From: Pseudevernia furfuracea
Lineage: Eukaryota; Ascomycota; Lecanoromycetes; Lecanorales; Parmeliaceae
Reading direction: 5' to 3'
Assembly: GCA_022315425.1 (NCBI GenBank)
Contig: JAIUPT010000050.1
Coordinates: 620,001 to 684,000, forward strand
DNA: 64,000 nucleotides
Part shown: positions 1 to 10,773 of the stretch, piece by piece
How positions within the stretch are numbered: position 1 is the stretch's first letter
How the letters are laid out: each line of letters begins with the position of its first letter
Program-made: the position numbers and the translations under genes
The notes under the pieces: generated by a model
Database searches by the model: none
Told to the model about the DNA's origin: nothing
Seen by the model: the letters and a program-made list of their open reading frames with translations, nothing else

Positions 1-368
1 ACCACGATACCAGATACGCCCGGTACCCAGAGAGCGAGCCTAACATGACCTTCGGTGCTCTTCCGGACGAGTCTCTCCACCAGACCTCTCCCCACCAGGA
101 ATGGAATGGTACAAGTGGCCTACCATATTATTTGACGCCTCCTTTGTCTTCTACACAGCCGTCCTTTCCAGAAACCGGTATGTACGATTACGGAGGCATG
201 ACCGAGCATCCAGAGACTCAACAAAGCGGGACTGTTTTTGACCGACAAGGTCAGCCCCTCTTTGGTCACCCTTTTGATAGCGGCTGCGAATCCATGCAGC
301 ATGACGGCTCCGGTATCATCAAGTTCGAGGACCACTACCTTGCCAACAGGCTTACTGCTTTTACTTAG
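1..368 (+). CDS. C-terminal fragment of an unrecognised protein
   Basis: A reading frame is open from the left edge of the window (codons in phase from base 3) and ends with TAG at 366-368, so this is probably the last exon of a gene that starts outside. The visible 122 or so residues are rich in Pro, Ser, Thr, Gly, Gln and His with a few aromatics (for example LPYYLTPPLSS and MYDYGGM). This low-complexity composition is common in the C-terminal tails of fungal transcription factors, but no domain is visible and I do not recognise the family. The first ATG in view (45) is probably internal. An intron near the end cannot be excluded, because a CTTACTG...TTAG acceptor-like string lies at about 350-368. 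Confidence 0.4.
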   Translation, partial: HDTRYARYPESEPNMTFGALPDESLHQTSPHQEWNGTSGLPYYLTPPLSSTQPSFPETGMYDYGGMTEHPETQQSGTVFDRQGQPLFGHPFDSGCESMQHDGSGIIKFEDHYLANRLTAFT

Positions 369-3300
369 AAGCTCTTTGCGGTGGCTTCGCATTACGAATA
401 TCGCAGATGTACCTAAGATGGTGTATCGATGTCAAGCGGTGGTCTAATTCCATAGCCGTGCGTTAGGGTTGTGCTCACGAGCGTGAGTCAAGCGATTGAC
501 AGTTGGACTTGAACATTCATGCATGGGGCCCAAATGGCATGTTTCTCCTCGCCTTTGTGCATAGATCTGTTGGGCGATGCTGGTTCTTATGTGTGTCTCT
601 GCATCGGGAGCTCGAATCCAATGGATTAGAAGATGGCCGCCAGTCTGGGACATCGAGATCTGTATTTGTACGCGGTGTCCTGAAACGTTGATCTTGACAG
701 ATCAGGTTTACAGCTATTTGGAAAGCTTTGAGAGTCATGCTAAGAGATGATAAGGTCTCACTGCTTCAGGCGACAAAGCCATCTTACGACTTAGTTCGTG
801 ACGATAGAGTTGAAGGCTTCTTCTATGTACAGAACGTTTCCGGAAGAATTGACGGCAGAAGATCTGTACCACCTCAGCTTCTCTTCCAATCAGGGCATCC
901 GCTGCAAGATCGATTTCCAAGAATAGTGTATGCCCTACTGCTTGCAGCAAATGTCGAGCCAAAAAACGCCGGCAATCCATCCTCTCCACATCAATCCGCT
1001 CGCTTTGACGCAAGATGGTTCAGTAGTGTCAGCGAGATAAATCTTGAAAGCACACCGGATCGGCCCTGTTCCTCTTGGTCACCCGGTTTCCCTGCTTGAC
1101 GCAAGTGGCGAACCGTCCGGGTCAAATTAGAGTACAGTAAATTACTTGTTACTCTTATCTCAAAGAGCAATCGGATGTGATCCGTTACTTCTGCATATGC
1201 ACCATGCACCATGCACCATGCTTTTGGCTACGAGGTTGTTTTGCCCTGCCATTGGGACGGACGGTGTATGCGGGTGCTAGCAGATCAATAACGCCATGCC
1301 CAGCAAATTATGTAGCATCCTCGCTCCACACGTTCCACGGACTACCTTCCAAACGACCAACGGGATTACGGGCCGGTTGGATGAGACATGTCGGAAAGAT
1401 TCGATGCAGCCAAATTCTAAAGTCCTCGATCCGCTGGGTGGAATCAGCCGGAGATTGCTCCACGAATAGGTGAGGGTTCGGTTGCAATTTTTTACACGAC
1501 AGACGGGTATCGGCATTACGCAATCTACATAGCTGTCGTTCCAACTGAACTGCTTTGACTTGACCCAAAAATACTTATCAACTCTCCTGACTAACCAGCA
1601 GGCTCGTGTCAAGGCAAGAAACTTCAAGTAGATAATGTCATCCCAGGAGTAAGCCTTACCGCTATAGACGCCGAACTTGACCATGTCTAGGCCACAGCTT
1701 GGCCTCCCTTTTGATGATCTATTCATATCTCATCAGATTAGGTTGTAGCCGTTGGTTTCCAGCTGCCTTCAAAACGAATGCTCTTACGTAAAAGACAGGT
1801 GGAAAGACTGAGATCATGCAAGGCCTTTGCAGCTTACCAGCAACACGATCATCTCCAGCTCGAATGTCCGTGCACTGTCAGCTCAAACAATAGACGACCT
1901 TCGCGTACCGGGAGTCTGCTAAGGCTAAGGGGCCACAGCGTCAATGGTGTATTGGGCATGCAGCGAGCCAGCCATTTTCATTATTTGATGACCCGAATGA
2001 GGCCACCTGCATAACGAGATTGGCCGAGACCACAATGGGCTAACCTAGAGCTCATAGGCGCTGCTTACGATCGACCGTTTCACGAAACACTTGGTAATCT
2101 CTACACCACTAGATGCAATGAAAGGTCTGAGACAACAAAGATACCTTAAATGGGATGGACGAGATGACAACAGACGTTTTGCTATTTGAACCCTTCAACG
2201 AACAAGGACAACAACTCATATTCAATTAATAGCATCGAGGAGTACAGGAGACGAAGATTGCACACAAGTCTACTGCCTGATTGAAACAGCTCGGTTACAG
2301 CTTTGAGCAAGATCGTTTCATATACTCCCGCAGCGTCTATGCCATCTGCTACAGATTTGAGCCCGGAGAGAACGGGAAGGATCCGGAAGCGCGATGTATG
2401 CGAGAGCCGCAATAGTGTGGGCATCGAGTATCCCCACTAAGCTCTGTATATGTACGAGTCAGATCTTCCCTAATCTGGTTGTTGCTCCCAGAGCTGTTGC
2501 ATTCAGAGCTGTTGCATTGAGCTCGTCAAGCTGGGAGACCGGATAGATGCTGGTCTCGAATAGGGCAGAACGCTAAGATGCTTTAATGAGCAAAAAGGTC
2601 CCGATGTAATCTGTTATGGGAAAGTGTTATAATCTAGCCCCCAAATCGATTGAGTATCGAGAGTTAGAATGAACGCTTAGGTCATCATTAATTTCGTAGC
2701 AGCCTCGACCTGAAACGATTCATCACGCATCACCGACACACTCTACAAGGCCGCAACAGCGAGGCAAACATCTTTACATGCAAATGGTGTACTCCATCCG
2801 GGCCGGCATATCTAGGAAACATATTACTTCGTTGCTGTCCCTGAAGCTCTATCGCGCTTCGTCTTCTCATCGAAGAGGCTTCCTATGCGCCTTTGCCTTG
2901 GCCTACAGGATCGTGTACTCTGTCCATTCTTGCTGAAGCTGTTCATTGCATTAGGCTTTTCCAAAAGTCACTCAGGTCAGCACAGACATACTCGCCAACG
3001 CCTAATCATCTTTATTCAGTCTAGGTTGTTCCTGCCTTTGGTTCGATATTACCTCGCTTGCTTAACCAGGTATACAACCAGTCATAATTCTCTGGGCCCA
3101 ATAAAGATTGGGGAGCGCGGTCATGCCTTGCATGCGAATCTTCTCAGATCGATGGCCCAAAGAAAACTTGGCAAGGATTAGAAGCACGATCACTGTCAAG
3201 AGGTCACCGGGACTTTGCATTTCGATTCAGAATCTGTGATGACAATACTGGCCAAGGTCTCATACTATCTATTGGACAACAACCCTCCACATCGCATCGT

Positions 3301-3380
3301 CCTCTGCTGTCCTCCTCTCCTCCCCTTGCTTTTCTGCAACCACTACACTAGCAGCCACACCAACCGTTTCCCCGAGTCGA
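369..3380. other. gene-poor region, 3 kb
   Basis: Only short reading frames without recognisable domains occur here, interrupted by stops in all frames. I see no tandem repeats, transposon ends or RNA genes. The one stretch that could be spliced into a small protein is listed separately (1308-1684, minus). Confidence 0.5.
1308..1684 (-). CDS. possible small two-exon protein, unrecognised (weak)
   Basis: Two overlapping minus-strand frames can be joined by a 47-bp intron (1545-1591, GTCAGG...TTCAG) into a 109-residue protein. It starts at ATG 1684 (MVKFGVYSGKAYSWDD) and ends with TAA at 1308-1310. Exons would be 1592-1684 and 1308-1544, joined in phase 0. The product has a basic, Cys/Arg-rich middle (LERQLCRLRNADTRLSC) and no signal peptide. 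I know no family like it. The only support is that both frames are open and the splice sites are acceptable, so it may be chance. Confidence 0.2.
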
Positions 3381-4138
3381 TTAATGCGCGAACCTCCTCC
3401 TCTCGAACCCGGCATGCGGCCCAAGCTGCAGTACTACCGACGAAGTTGTCGCCGTCGCTGATGTAGTCGCATTAGTAGCCACCTGCTCATAACCATGAGC
3501 GCAGATTCTCTCAACAGCCTCCCATAACCACTGCTCCAACTCAAGGGAGCGAATTCACCACCGCGTGCGAATTCCTCGGGCAACAATAAAGCGAAAACAG
3601 CGACACAAAAAGCCCAAAGTCGAAAAAAAGGACCTACCGTCGTCATCGGTCCCGCCGGCGCACCTCCAATCACCTCACCGGCCGGGTCTAGATCATCCTG
3701 AGCGTCGACGCTCTCGGCAGCCGTCGGTATCTGGCACGTGCACTGACAGAAGCACGTCGAGGGGGTCGGATCGGTATTGGTTCGGTCGCCGGCGACGCAC
3801 TGATAGTGCTTGCCGGTCATCGACGGCACGATGGGCGGCGTATTGGGCGGCGTGTTGGCCCCAGAGCTGACGGCGGGGCAGGTGGCGTGAATGGGATTGG
3901 CGACGCAGGCCCTGTACATGACCGGAGGGCAATCCAATAGCTGTGATTCTTAGTCGGGTCCCGGATGTGTGGATCGGTGGGTTCGTCAGGGAGGGCGGTG
4001 CGGTGGAGACAAGTGAATTAGGGATTATACCAGTTGGACAGGGCTCCCTGCATCTCCCAGTTGAGGATTTGCGGCCGCGAAGGGGGTGTGGAGGAGAGGG
4101 AGGAGGAGGGAGAGGAGGGTGATGGGGAAGGCGTGCAT
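3381..4138 (-). CDS. small secreted cysteine-rich protein
   Basis: Three-exon model: 4031-4138, 3639-3940 (the last base may be 3638) and 3381-3482. Introns are about 90 bp (GTATAA...CACAG, branch GACTAAG) and 155 bp (GTAGGT...GAGCAG). Both junctions keep the frame. The ATG at 4138 is followed at once by a clear signal peptide: MHAFPITLLSLLLPLLH, then TPFAAA as a likely cleavage region. The mature part has about seven cysteines, including a dense CFCQCTC cluster near residue 95. It is followed by an acidic stretch and a Thr/Ser-rich segment (VATNATTSATATTSS), which looks like an O-glycosylated linker. No GPI-type hydrophobic tail is present. The length (about 170 residues), Cys content and isolation fit a secreted or effector-type protein, but no family is recognised. 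The last intron is the weakest part of the model: the unspliced frame also ends nearby, at 3434. Confidence 0.5.
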
Positions 4139-4149
4139 GGTGTGATGGA

Positions 4150-4168
4150 GGGGGGGGGGGGGGGGGGG
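4150..4168. repeat. 19-nt poly(G) homopolymer
   Basis: An uninterrupted run of G on the plus strand, so poly(C) on the sense strand of the secreted-protein gene. It begins 11 nt upstream of that gene's ATG (4138) and therefore sits in its 5' leader. Such runs are length-unstable and prone to sequencing error. The flanks are also purine-rich on the plus strand (GGAGGA repeats, about 4090-4125). Confidence 0.9.
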
Positions 4169-5070
4169 TGCAGTGGGACTGATGGTGTGAAATTGTGCGA
4201 ATATCAATATCGGGACACGAATGCGAATTATCAGGTCGCAAGCTTTCTCATCCACAACTCGACGAATTTATATCTCATAGATGGACAGGACAGCGGACGC
4301 ATAAAAGTGTTATATACAATCCCCCAACCTCAACCCCCCTAATCGCCACGCAGCTTCAATCCTGCCACGCCGCCAACATTTCTTTCCATCAAAGGTCCAA
4401 ACAACACCATTCCGTCCCAACTGAAACAAGCCCAAAACCGCACAAAACGTGCCTCACACTCACTGCCTTGGCATACTCCGAATCTCTTTACATATTTTTC
4501 AGAACCACAAGTCCTTGACCATTTAAAAAAGGCGCCTATACGGATATAGAGTTTCAGGTCCGGAGAATAAAAACGACTGGAGTGGGCGGACTCCCTTGGT
4601 GTGCTGCCCGTCGGGTCGTCGCGTAATTGGCAAAAATTATACGCGCAAACGACACTGGCCTTGTTTCGCGGTTACAGCGTTTGACCAGTGGCCCATGGGC
4701 CTGGAATTTCAACATATTCAGAGTACAGAGTTGCAATATTAAACATGGCAGAAACTTTTTGTATGTACCAAGTCCTTCCTTCATTTTCTTTCTGAGCCTT
4801 GCAGATTTCATCTGCGAAAAAGGTAAATTCCAAAAGGTAAACTCCCAGATCCTGATCAAAGAAGAACTCTGGGAATCCATTCGCAATACCAATACTACTC
4901 AACAGGCACATACCCAGTGTGTATAGACACCGGAGCGCTAAACAAACAAACATAGACAATGGAGCGCTTTCATCTCAATGCAGACCATGTAAATGCCTTG
5001 ACACCTGCTACTCCTTCGTCAATCAATGAATGCATGGGATTGCTTTCGCCCCATCTCTAACCAGCTCCTG
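4169..5070. other. intergenic, divergent from or behind neighbouring genes
   Basis: About 0.9 kb between the start of the secreted-protein gene and the stop codon of the IQGAP gene. It presumably holds the promoter of the former and the 3' UTR of the latter. No supported coding frame, repeat or RNA gene is seen. Confidence 0.5.
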
Positions 5071-8000
5071 TTATGAGTCCTTGTCCTTATAAAACTTCCT
5101 CATGATCAAATGCAAAAATAGATTCACATTCACCCTGACCTGGCAATCCGGGAAGAATTCCATGAACTGCGTGTTGTTGAACTGCGCCTGCAATAGATCA
5201 TCGAGCGGTATCTGCGCGCTCGCTCCAGGCATCGCTATCGGCCCGTTGCTTCCCTCGATGCTGAAGACGCCAACCTCATTACTGGAGATTGTGAGGTCGA
5301 TTTTATCCCATTGACGCTCGCTGTATCCCTGCCAAGACACGAGTATACCGCGATTGGCAAGATCTTGGGCTGAGTACTTGAAGGAGCCAAACTTCGGCAC
5401 GCGACCGGAACGTTGAAGCTCGCGCTCATGGTCCCATTGCTTGGTGAAAGGCATCAGGAAACGTTTTTTGCCTTTCTTGTTCTGAAGAGTCACCATGGCT
5501 TGCTCGATGTAGTCATTATAGGTTTTGAGTTGCTGTTCAAGGTAAGTGGCTTGGTCCCTGAGGCGGGCGAGGGTAAGATTGACGGTCTCGAGTTCTTTGT
5601 GACGTTGAACACGTCGGCGGTGTTTCGTGCGTATGTCAACGGCGATAGCATTGAGCAGATCTTGGTAGTGGTTGTGGCGGGTGAGACGGCCATACTGCTC
5701 GAGGTGGAGGATGTTCTCAAGAGCAGTGCGCTTAAGCTCCGCATAGCTCATGGATGCAATGTCAGTGATGGTACCGGCTTCTGCGTAAGCGCCACGTTTG
5801 TGACTCCCAGCTGAAAGCTCATCCCGGATCAGTGCCTCCCACCGATCCTCGTCTTCCATCGTAATTGGCTTGACCATAATCTCCATGAGGTCGCCTCCTG
5901 ACTGCACTCTGATAACGTATAGTATACAGCGTTTGGTCTCCATAAGAAGTGCCTTGACTTCAGCATCGGGATCTATCAAGTAATGTCAGTCTTGCCTGGC
6001 AGGGTATGGATGGGCAAAGTCTACCTTCAGCTTCGTGCAGCTTGGGGTTCAGGGTGAGTGATATCTCGGATTTGCTGACGTTCATGAGCTCGTTCTCGTT
6101 ATTCTTGACGCTACCCAGCTCTCTGATGACTTCCTGTAAGATATCATCTCGCGTTGGGCAAATGTATGATGCATCAGCTGCAACGAGATGGTGAATCGCG
6201 AATATGTCAGCCATTTTAATGTACAGAGTGGGCTTTGTCCGTGAATAAAGGTCGTTAAATTCATCAATGTCAAAGTGGGTCTCAGCGTTCGCGACGTCGA
6301 TCACTGGTACCAGATTGTCAGCAAAATTCAGTGTAGGCCAAAGTAAAACATGAAACTCACAGCTGCCCCATGTCTCGCCGATACGCTCGATCGACTCCCC
6401 AACGTAGCTGTTGAGCGGTTGAAGGAAGACGTTCTCGCCACCAAAAAGCCTGCCGGCGGCGACTTGACCAACCACTTTGGATACTTCCCCAACGTTCTTC
6501 TTGTGCTCCTGTGACAGCCCTCGATCAATGACTCCGAACTTCTCAGGTTCAGTCAAGGCAGGTTGGAGATAGGCTTTCCACACCCAATGTCCGACGATCT
6601 GCAATATGTACCCTTGCTCTTCCTGCTGAAACCTAGAGGTGAGGTTCTGAAACATTTGCTGGGCGACGTATCGCACGCCAAAAGGCATCCTCTGTAGACT
6701 GTCCTCCAAAGCAGCAAAGAACTGATCCGCAATGTCTCGAAGGTCTTGTAGATGAGTTATAAACGTCCGTTTCGTTTCTGGGTCACGGATGGCCTGCTCG
6801 CGCGGTATGTCTGGGCTTCGGTGGCTCCTTTGACCCGTGCGCAATTGCTCATTTTCAATCACAGACAGGTATATCTGCATCGGATCGCTTTCAAGATCCA
6901 GTTCTGGGTTGTCAATGATGCTGTCTTTGACGATCGAAGATAGTATATCACGCATGTATTTGCGATCTCGTGGCGATTTGATGTAGGCACCGAACAGCTT
7001 CGCCCAAAAGAAATTGCCTCTTAGGTAATCTTGAATGGAAGCGCAGTTTTCTATCTCTTCTTTCATCGATCGTGCGATGAGTTTGACCAGATAGTATTCC
7101 TCTCGCCTTTTCTGCGCATAGCCAAAGAGCCCCATCATCAAGTGCTTGACTCGTTCACACTCCCTCTCGGCAGTTGCCTGCTCTCGAATTTTTTTGAAGA
7201 GCCGAGCAAGGTACTGAGGTTGAGTCTGTAATATGAAAAAGAGCTCTTGATAATGTTCAAGCTTCCTTCTCGAGTTCTTGTTCAGAGCTTTGAGATCGAA
7301 TGGGTCCTTGGATGAAATTTCCGTGTTCGTGAGAAGGCTTCCGGCGTCACCGCCGAAATGCTTTTGGTGCCTGACGACTTCGTCGAGAGTGATCTTGTTT
7401 TTTACTAAAAGGGCGATCTTGATGTCTAATTGGGTAATGTACTGATCAGCCATCTCGTTTTGCCGCACATGCTGCACCACGGTCTTTCGAAGCCTCTCGA
7501 ACTCTACTTCTTCGTCGAAGTCAAAGTCACTGTCATTCAGGAGATGCACGAAGCCTTTGACAGTACCAACAGGTGGATTCGCGCCACTCGTCAGACTCTT
7601 GTAAGCTTCGCCTTGTATCTTTCCACGAATGAAGCTCTGTACTTTGACGACCTTTTCCATGTTGGCTTTGAAAAACCGCTGCTTTTCTGCGAACTTCTCA
7701 CGGACTTGTTTGCCTCGGATTGCGGCCTGAAGCTCTGCTACACCAACTTCTTCGTCTTCTAGCTGATTGAGCAGGTAGCCAACATCCGATCTGATCAGCA
7801 ATCCCCGAGACAGTGCCTGAAGCTGTATGATTTCTGAAATATTTGAAAACAGGCCCTCGCGGAGACCGAGCTGTAATTGTTTGAGAAATCGGCCCCGGAT
7901 GTGGGCTTGTAATGAGATGGTCTCGGGAGTATGTCTCGTCAAGGCTTGGAGATCAGCCATGTGTCTTCGACGCAATAAACAGCCTCGAGCTGCAGCCTGA

Positions 8001-10291
8001 AGAGCCACAATGTCCTGCTCTGCGTTGCTAAGTGAACATCTGATCCAGAGCATGTCCTGCCGTACGCGATTCCCACGTGCAAAAGCTATCATGGTTGTGA
8101 TGGTTTTAGTTTCCATGGAGAGCTCGTCTCTAGTCATTTGAAGCCTTTTCCGAACGATTACTGCTCTTGAAAGTGATTGTAACGAGCACCAGGACTTGTT
8201 CTGATCCTCCAGAGCCCTCGCTTGTTGTGCCAGACATTGCCTATGAGTGGCCGCTCGTACTGCTGCTTGTAGTGCTGTGATCGTACTCTGCGCTCTCTCG
8301 AGAGCTTTCGCTTGTTGTGTCAGGTGCTGTCTTTGATTGGATGCTCGCGCTACTGCTTGCAATGTTGTGATTGCTTTCTCCGCCCGTTGGATATTGTACT
8401 GTTCGTCCTGCATACTTCGACGTCGGAGCATTCCTCTAATTGCAGCTTGAAGTCCGTTCACGGTGGCTGAAACACCTCTAGTCTCTTCAAACTGGTCATC
8501 GACGATTTTTCGCTGAAGTGCACCCCGGATTGCTGCTTGCAGAAATCGAACGCAAGATTCTTCCCTTCTTGCGCGTATCTTTAAATGCTGCGTCTCGGCC
8601 CTGGCTTTCCTCGCTCGCACCAGGCTCTGCAAGGTAACAACCTCAGACTCTCTGCCTCTCCACCATTCTTCTTTGCCACGTTGCCTACTCCGTGCAAGGA
8701 AACCTCGAGCGGCACTCTGAATGTCGATGGCGAAATGCTTCATGCTCAAACGGTAATCAGCGATCTCTCGGGCCCATTTGCCTCTTATGATTGACTGCAG
8801 ATCGACAAGCTTCTCTTCCGCGTCCCACAAGCCTTGCATGTTATCTCCGAGACCCATACGGACGACCGCTCCTCGGATCTGTGATTGCAGGTCCACAATC
8901 GTGATTTCGTGCTCTCCAAGTAATCTTGCTATCCTCTCCTCATCTGTTTCGACAGGTTCAGGTTCGATTACTAGCTTTGATTCTGGCTCTGCGCCAAAGC
9001 TTGCTCCCATCCCAGAGAAACTAGGCATACTGACACCTGCTTTGTCTAACCCTTTCTGCATCGCCTCTAGTTCGTGATGCTCGAATTCGAGCTGACCGAT
9101 CAAATTGCCAATCCGAAAATCCACAATTCCTTTCCGAAATAGCAGCCAAGATAGAGCGTGTATGCAATAGATGACTTTTGGGATGTTTTTTTTCTCATAA
9201 AGGTCGATCAACTCGAACCGAAAAAGTTCAGGAAGTTCCATGTCAGCCAAAAAATTGAAGAAAAGGGCGATGTTATCGGAGTGCCGAAATTGGAGCTTGG
9301 AATTACGGAAGATCCGTATCGGCTGATCAGGATAGAAGGCTTGCACAATCTCTGCTAACGTGACTCCATCTCTTAAGGCTTCCTCTAGCTGCACAATTGG
9401 GGGTAATTGCTGATGTATGATGTCCTCTATCCATTCCTTGGCTTCTCCTATGTGGCAAAGGTACTCGTAAGCCTGCAAAAATTGTCTTTGCTTTTCCATC
9501 CAATTGCTCTCTGACCAAGCCGACCCTCTAGCGCTGCTGGCTGTTCCTGAGCTCTTTGTTGCCCTTGTAGAGTCGGTTCTTTTCAATTGTCTGCGACCTG
9601 ATAGACCAGCAACCGCGGGTGACGTGATAGGGAACTCCTCACTTGATCCACCTTGGGCAAACTTGGACAGCGTCCTTAGGTGACTTGTGGAGGAATTCTT
9701 GAGAGTATTTAATTCTGGCGAAGTAAGATTCGGCCCGTGAGGACTTGAACTCGTGTGCTTATGCCTCTGAGTACCAGATGTCATTGGCGTTACAGACCCA
9801 GTCCGACCTAGCATTGTAGAGTTCGCCCGGCTAAGTTGTGATGCAGCTGCCGGGGACGAATAGGCCGGTCCATCATAGTGATATTTTGGCGGCTCAGTAG
9901 GGCCTGGCGCGTACGTGTGCGACTGATAGGGTTTCAGGACAGGCGCAGGAGGAGACGAGTTGGGAGCCTGTGGCAACGGTCTGAGCGATTGTCTAACGCT
10001 CTTGTATCCTCCTGCTGCAGTAAGCTCGGGCTGTTTGATACCTTCTCTCGTTGAAGGCCGGGTCGGAGACGTCTCGCTGATCCCCCTTTTGTGGCCCGCG
10101 CCGTAATTCTGATTTGTACTCGATGCAGTAGAAGACATCGTGCTTGTGCGACTTGGAAGGAAAGGGTTGGACGATGAGGAGTATGCCGAAGAGTTGGTGG
10201 AAGCGTTTGATGCCGTGTATCGCAGTGGACTGGACCTGCCCGGCGAGCTACTAGTACCTTGCAGTTGCCGAGGAGCTTGATGATAAGACAT
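5071..10291 (-). CDS. iqg1: IQGAP-family scaffold protein (CH, IQ array, RasGAP-like, RGC)
   Basis: Actomyosin-ring scaffold that binds actin, calmodulin or myosin light chain, and Rho/Cdc42-type GTPases during cytokinesis (Rng2 / Iqg1 / SepG family). Exons 6361-10291, 6025-6303 and 5071-5972 give 1703 residues. Intron 1 (6304-6360, GTGAGT...ACCAG) is 57 bp without a stop, so it can be misread as coding. Intron 2 (5973-6024) joins LHEAE to DPDAEV. Domains: a disordered Ser/Pro-rich N-terminus (about 1-255), a calponin-homology domain (about 263-385, from QFLQAYEYLCHIGEAKEWIE), about 15 IQ-like repeats of the type LQAAIRGxxxR (about 455-895), a RasGAP-related domain (about 960-1270) and an RGC C-terminus (about 1500-1690). 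The length is typical of filamentous-fungal IQGAPs. It is transcribed divergently from the IMP dehydrogenase gene with 482 bp between start codons. Confidence 0.93.
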
Positions 10292-10773
10292 GGCGTCAGT
10301 TGCGATTCCTTCTCTTCATCGAATGCCCGGTAGACCCTTCCTGCTGAATGGAGATTGACATATGCATTCCTCGCCTGGATGCTCTGACAATGGCAATTAT
10401 TCACCCGATCAACGCGATCCTTGTGGTCTACCCCTTGACAGCATTTTTGGTAAACAGATGCGCAGGGTCTTTGTATCGTTGGTGGTTGGCGATCATTTGC
10501 GCATAGAGTAAAATGGAAAGACCGCGATGTTGACCGTCATTGTTTACCTTTTTCGCGCTAAACCCAAAACCTTACTCTAGTCCTAATCGAGCGCGCCAAG
10601 ACCGAGGCCGCACTATCAAAATCTCAAAGTCAACCGCGAAATTTCCTCTTTTTCTTCTCTCTTGGGAGAAGGCAACTTCAACCCGTCAACATAACCTTTT
10701 TGTCTGAAGGCACTAGTTGACTACACTTCATCAAAGAAAGGTTCACTCTAAAATCAGAGACATTCATTTCACC
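10292..10773. promoter_or_regulatory. shared divergent promoter region, IQGAP / IMP dehydrogenase
   Basis: 482 bp between two divergent start codons, so both promoters and both 5' leaders must lie here. Pyrimidine-rich tracts (for example CCTCTTTTTCTTCTCTC at about 10645-10662) precede the IMP dehydrogenase start, as is common at fungal transcription start regions. No unambiguous TATA box or operator is seen. Confidence 0.5.
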
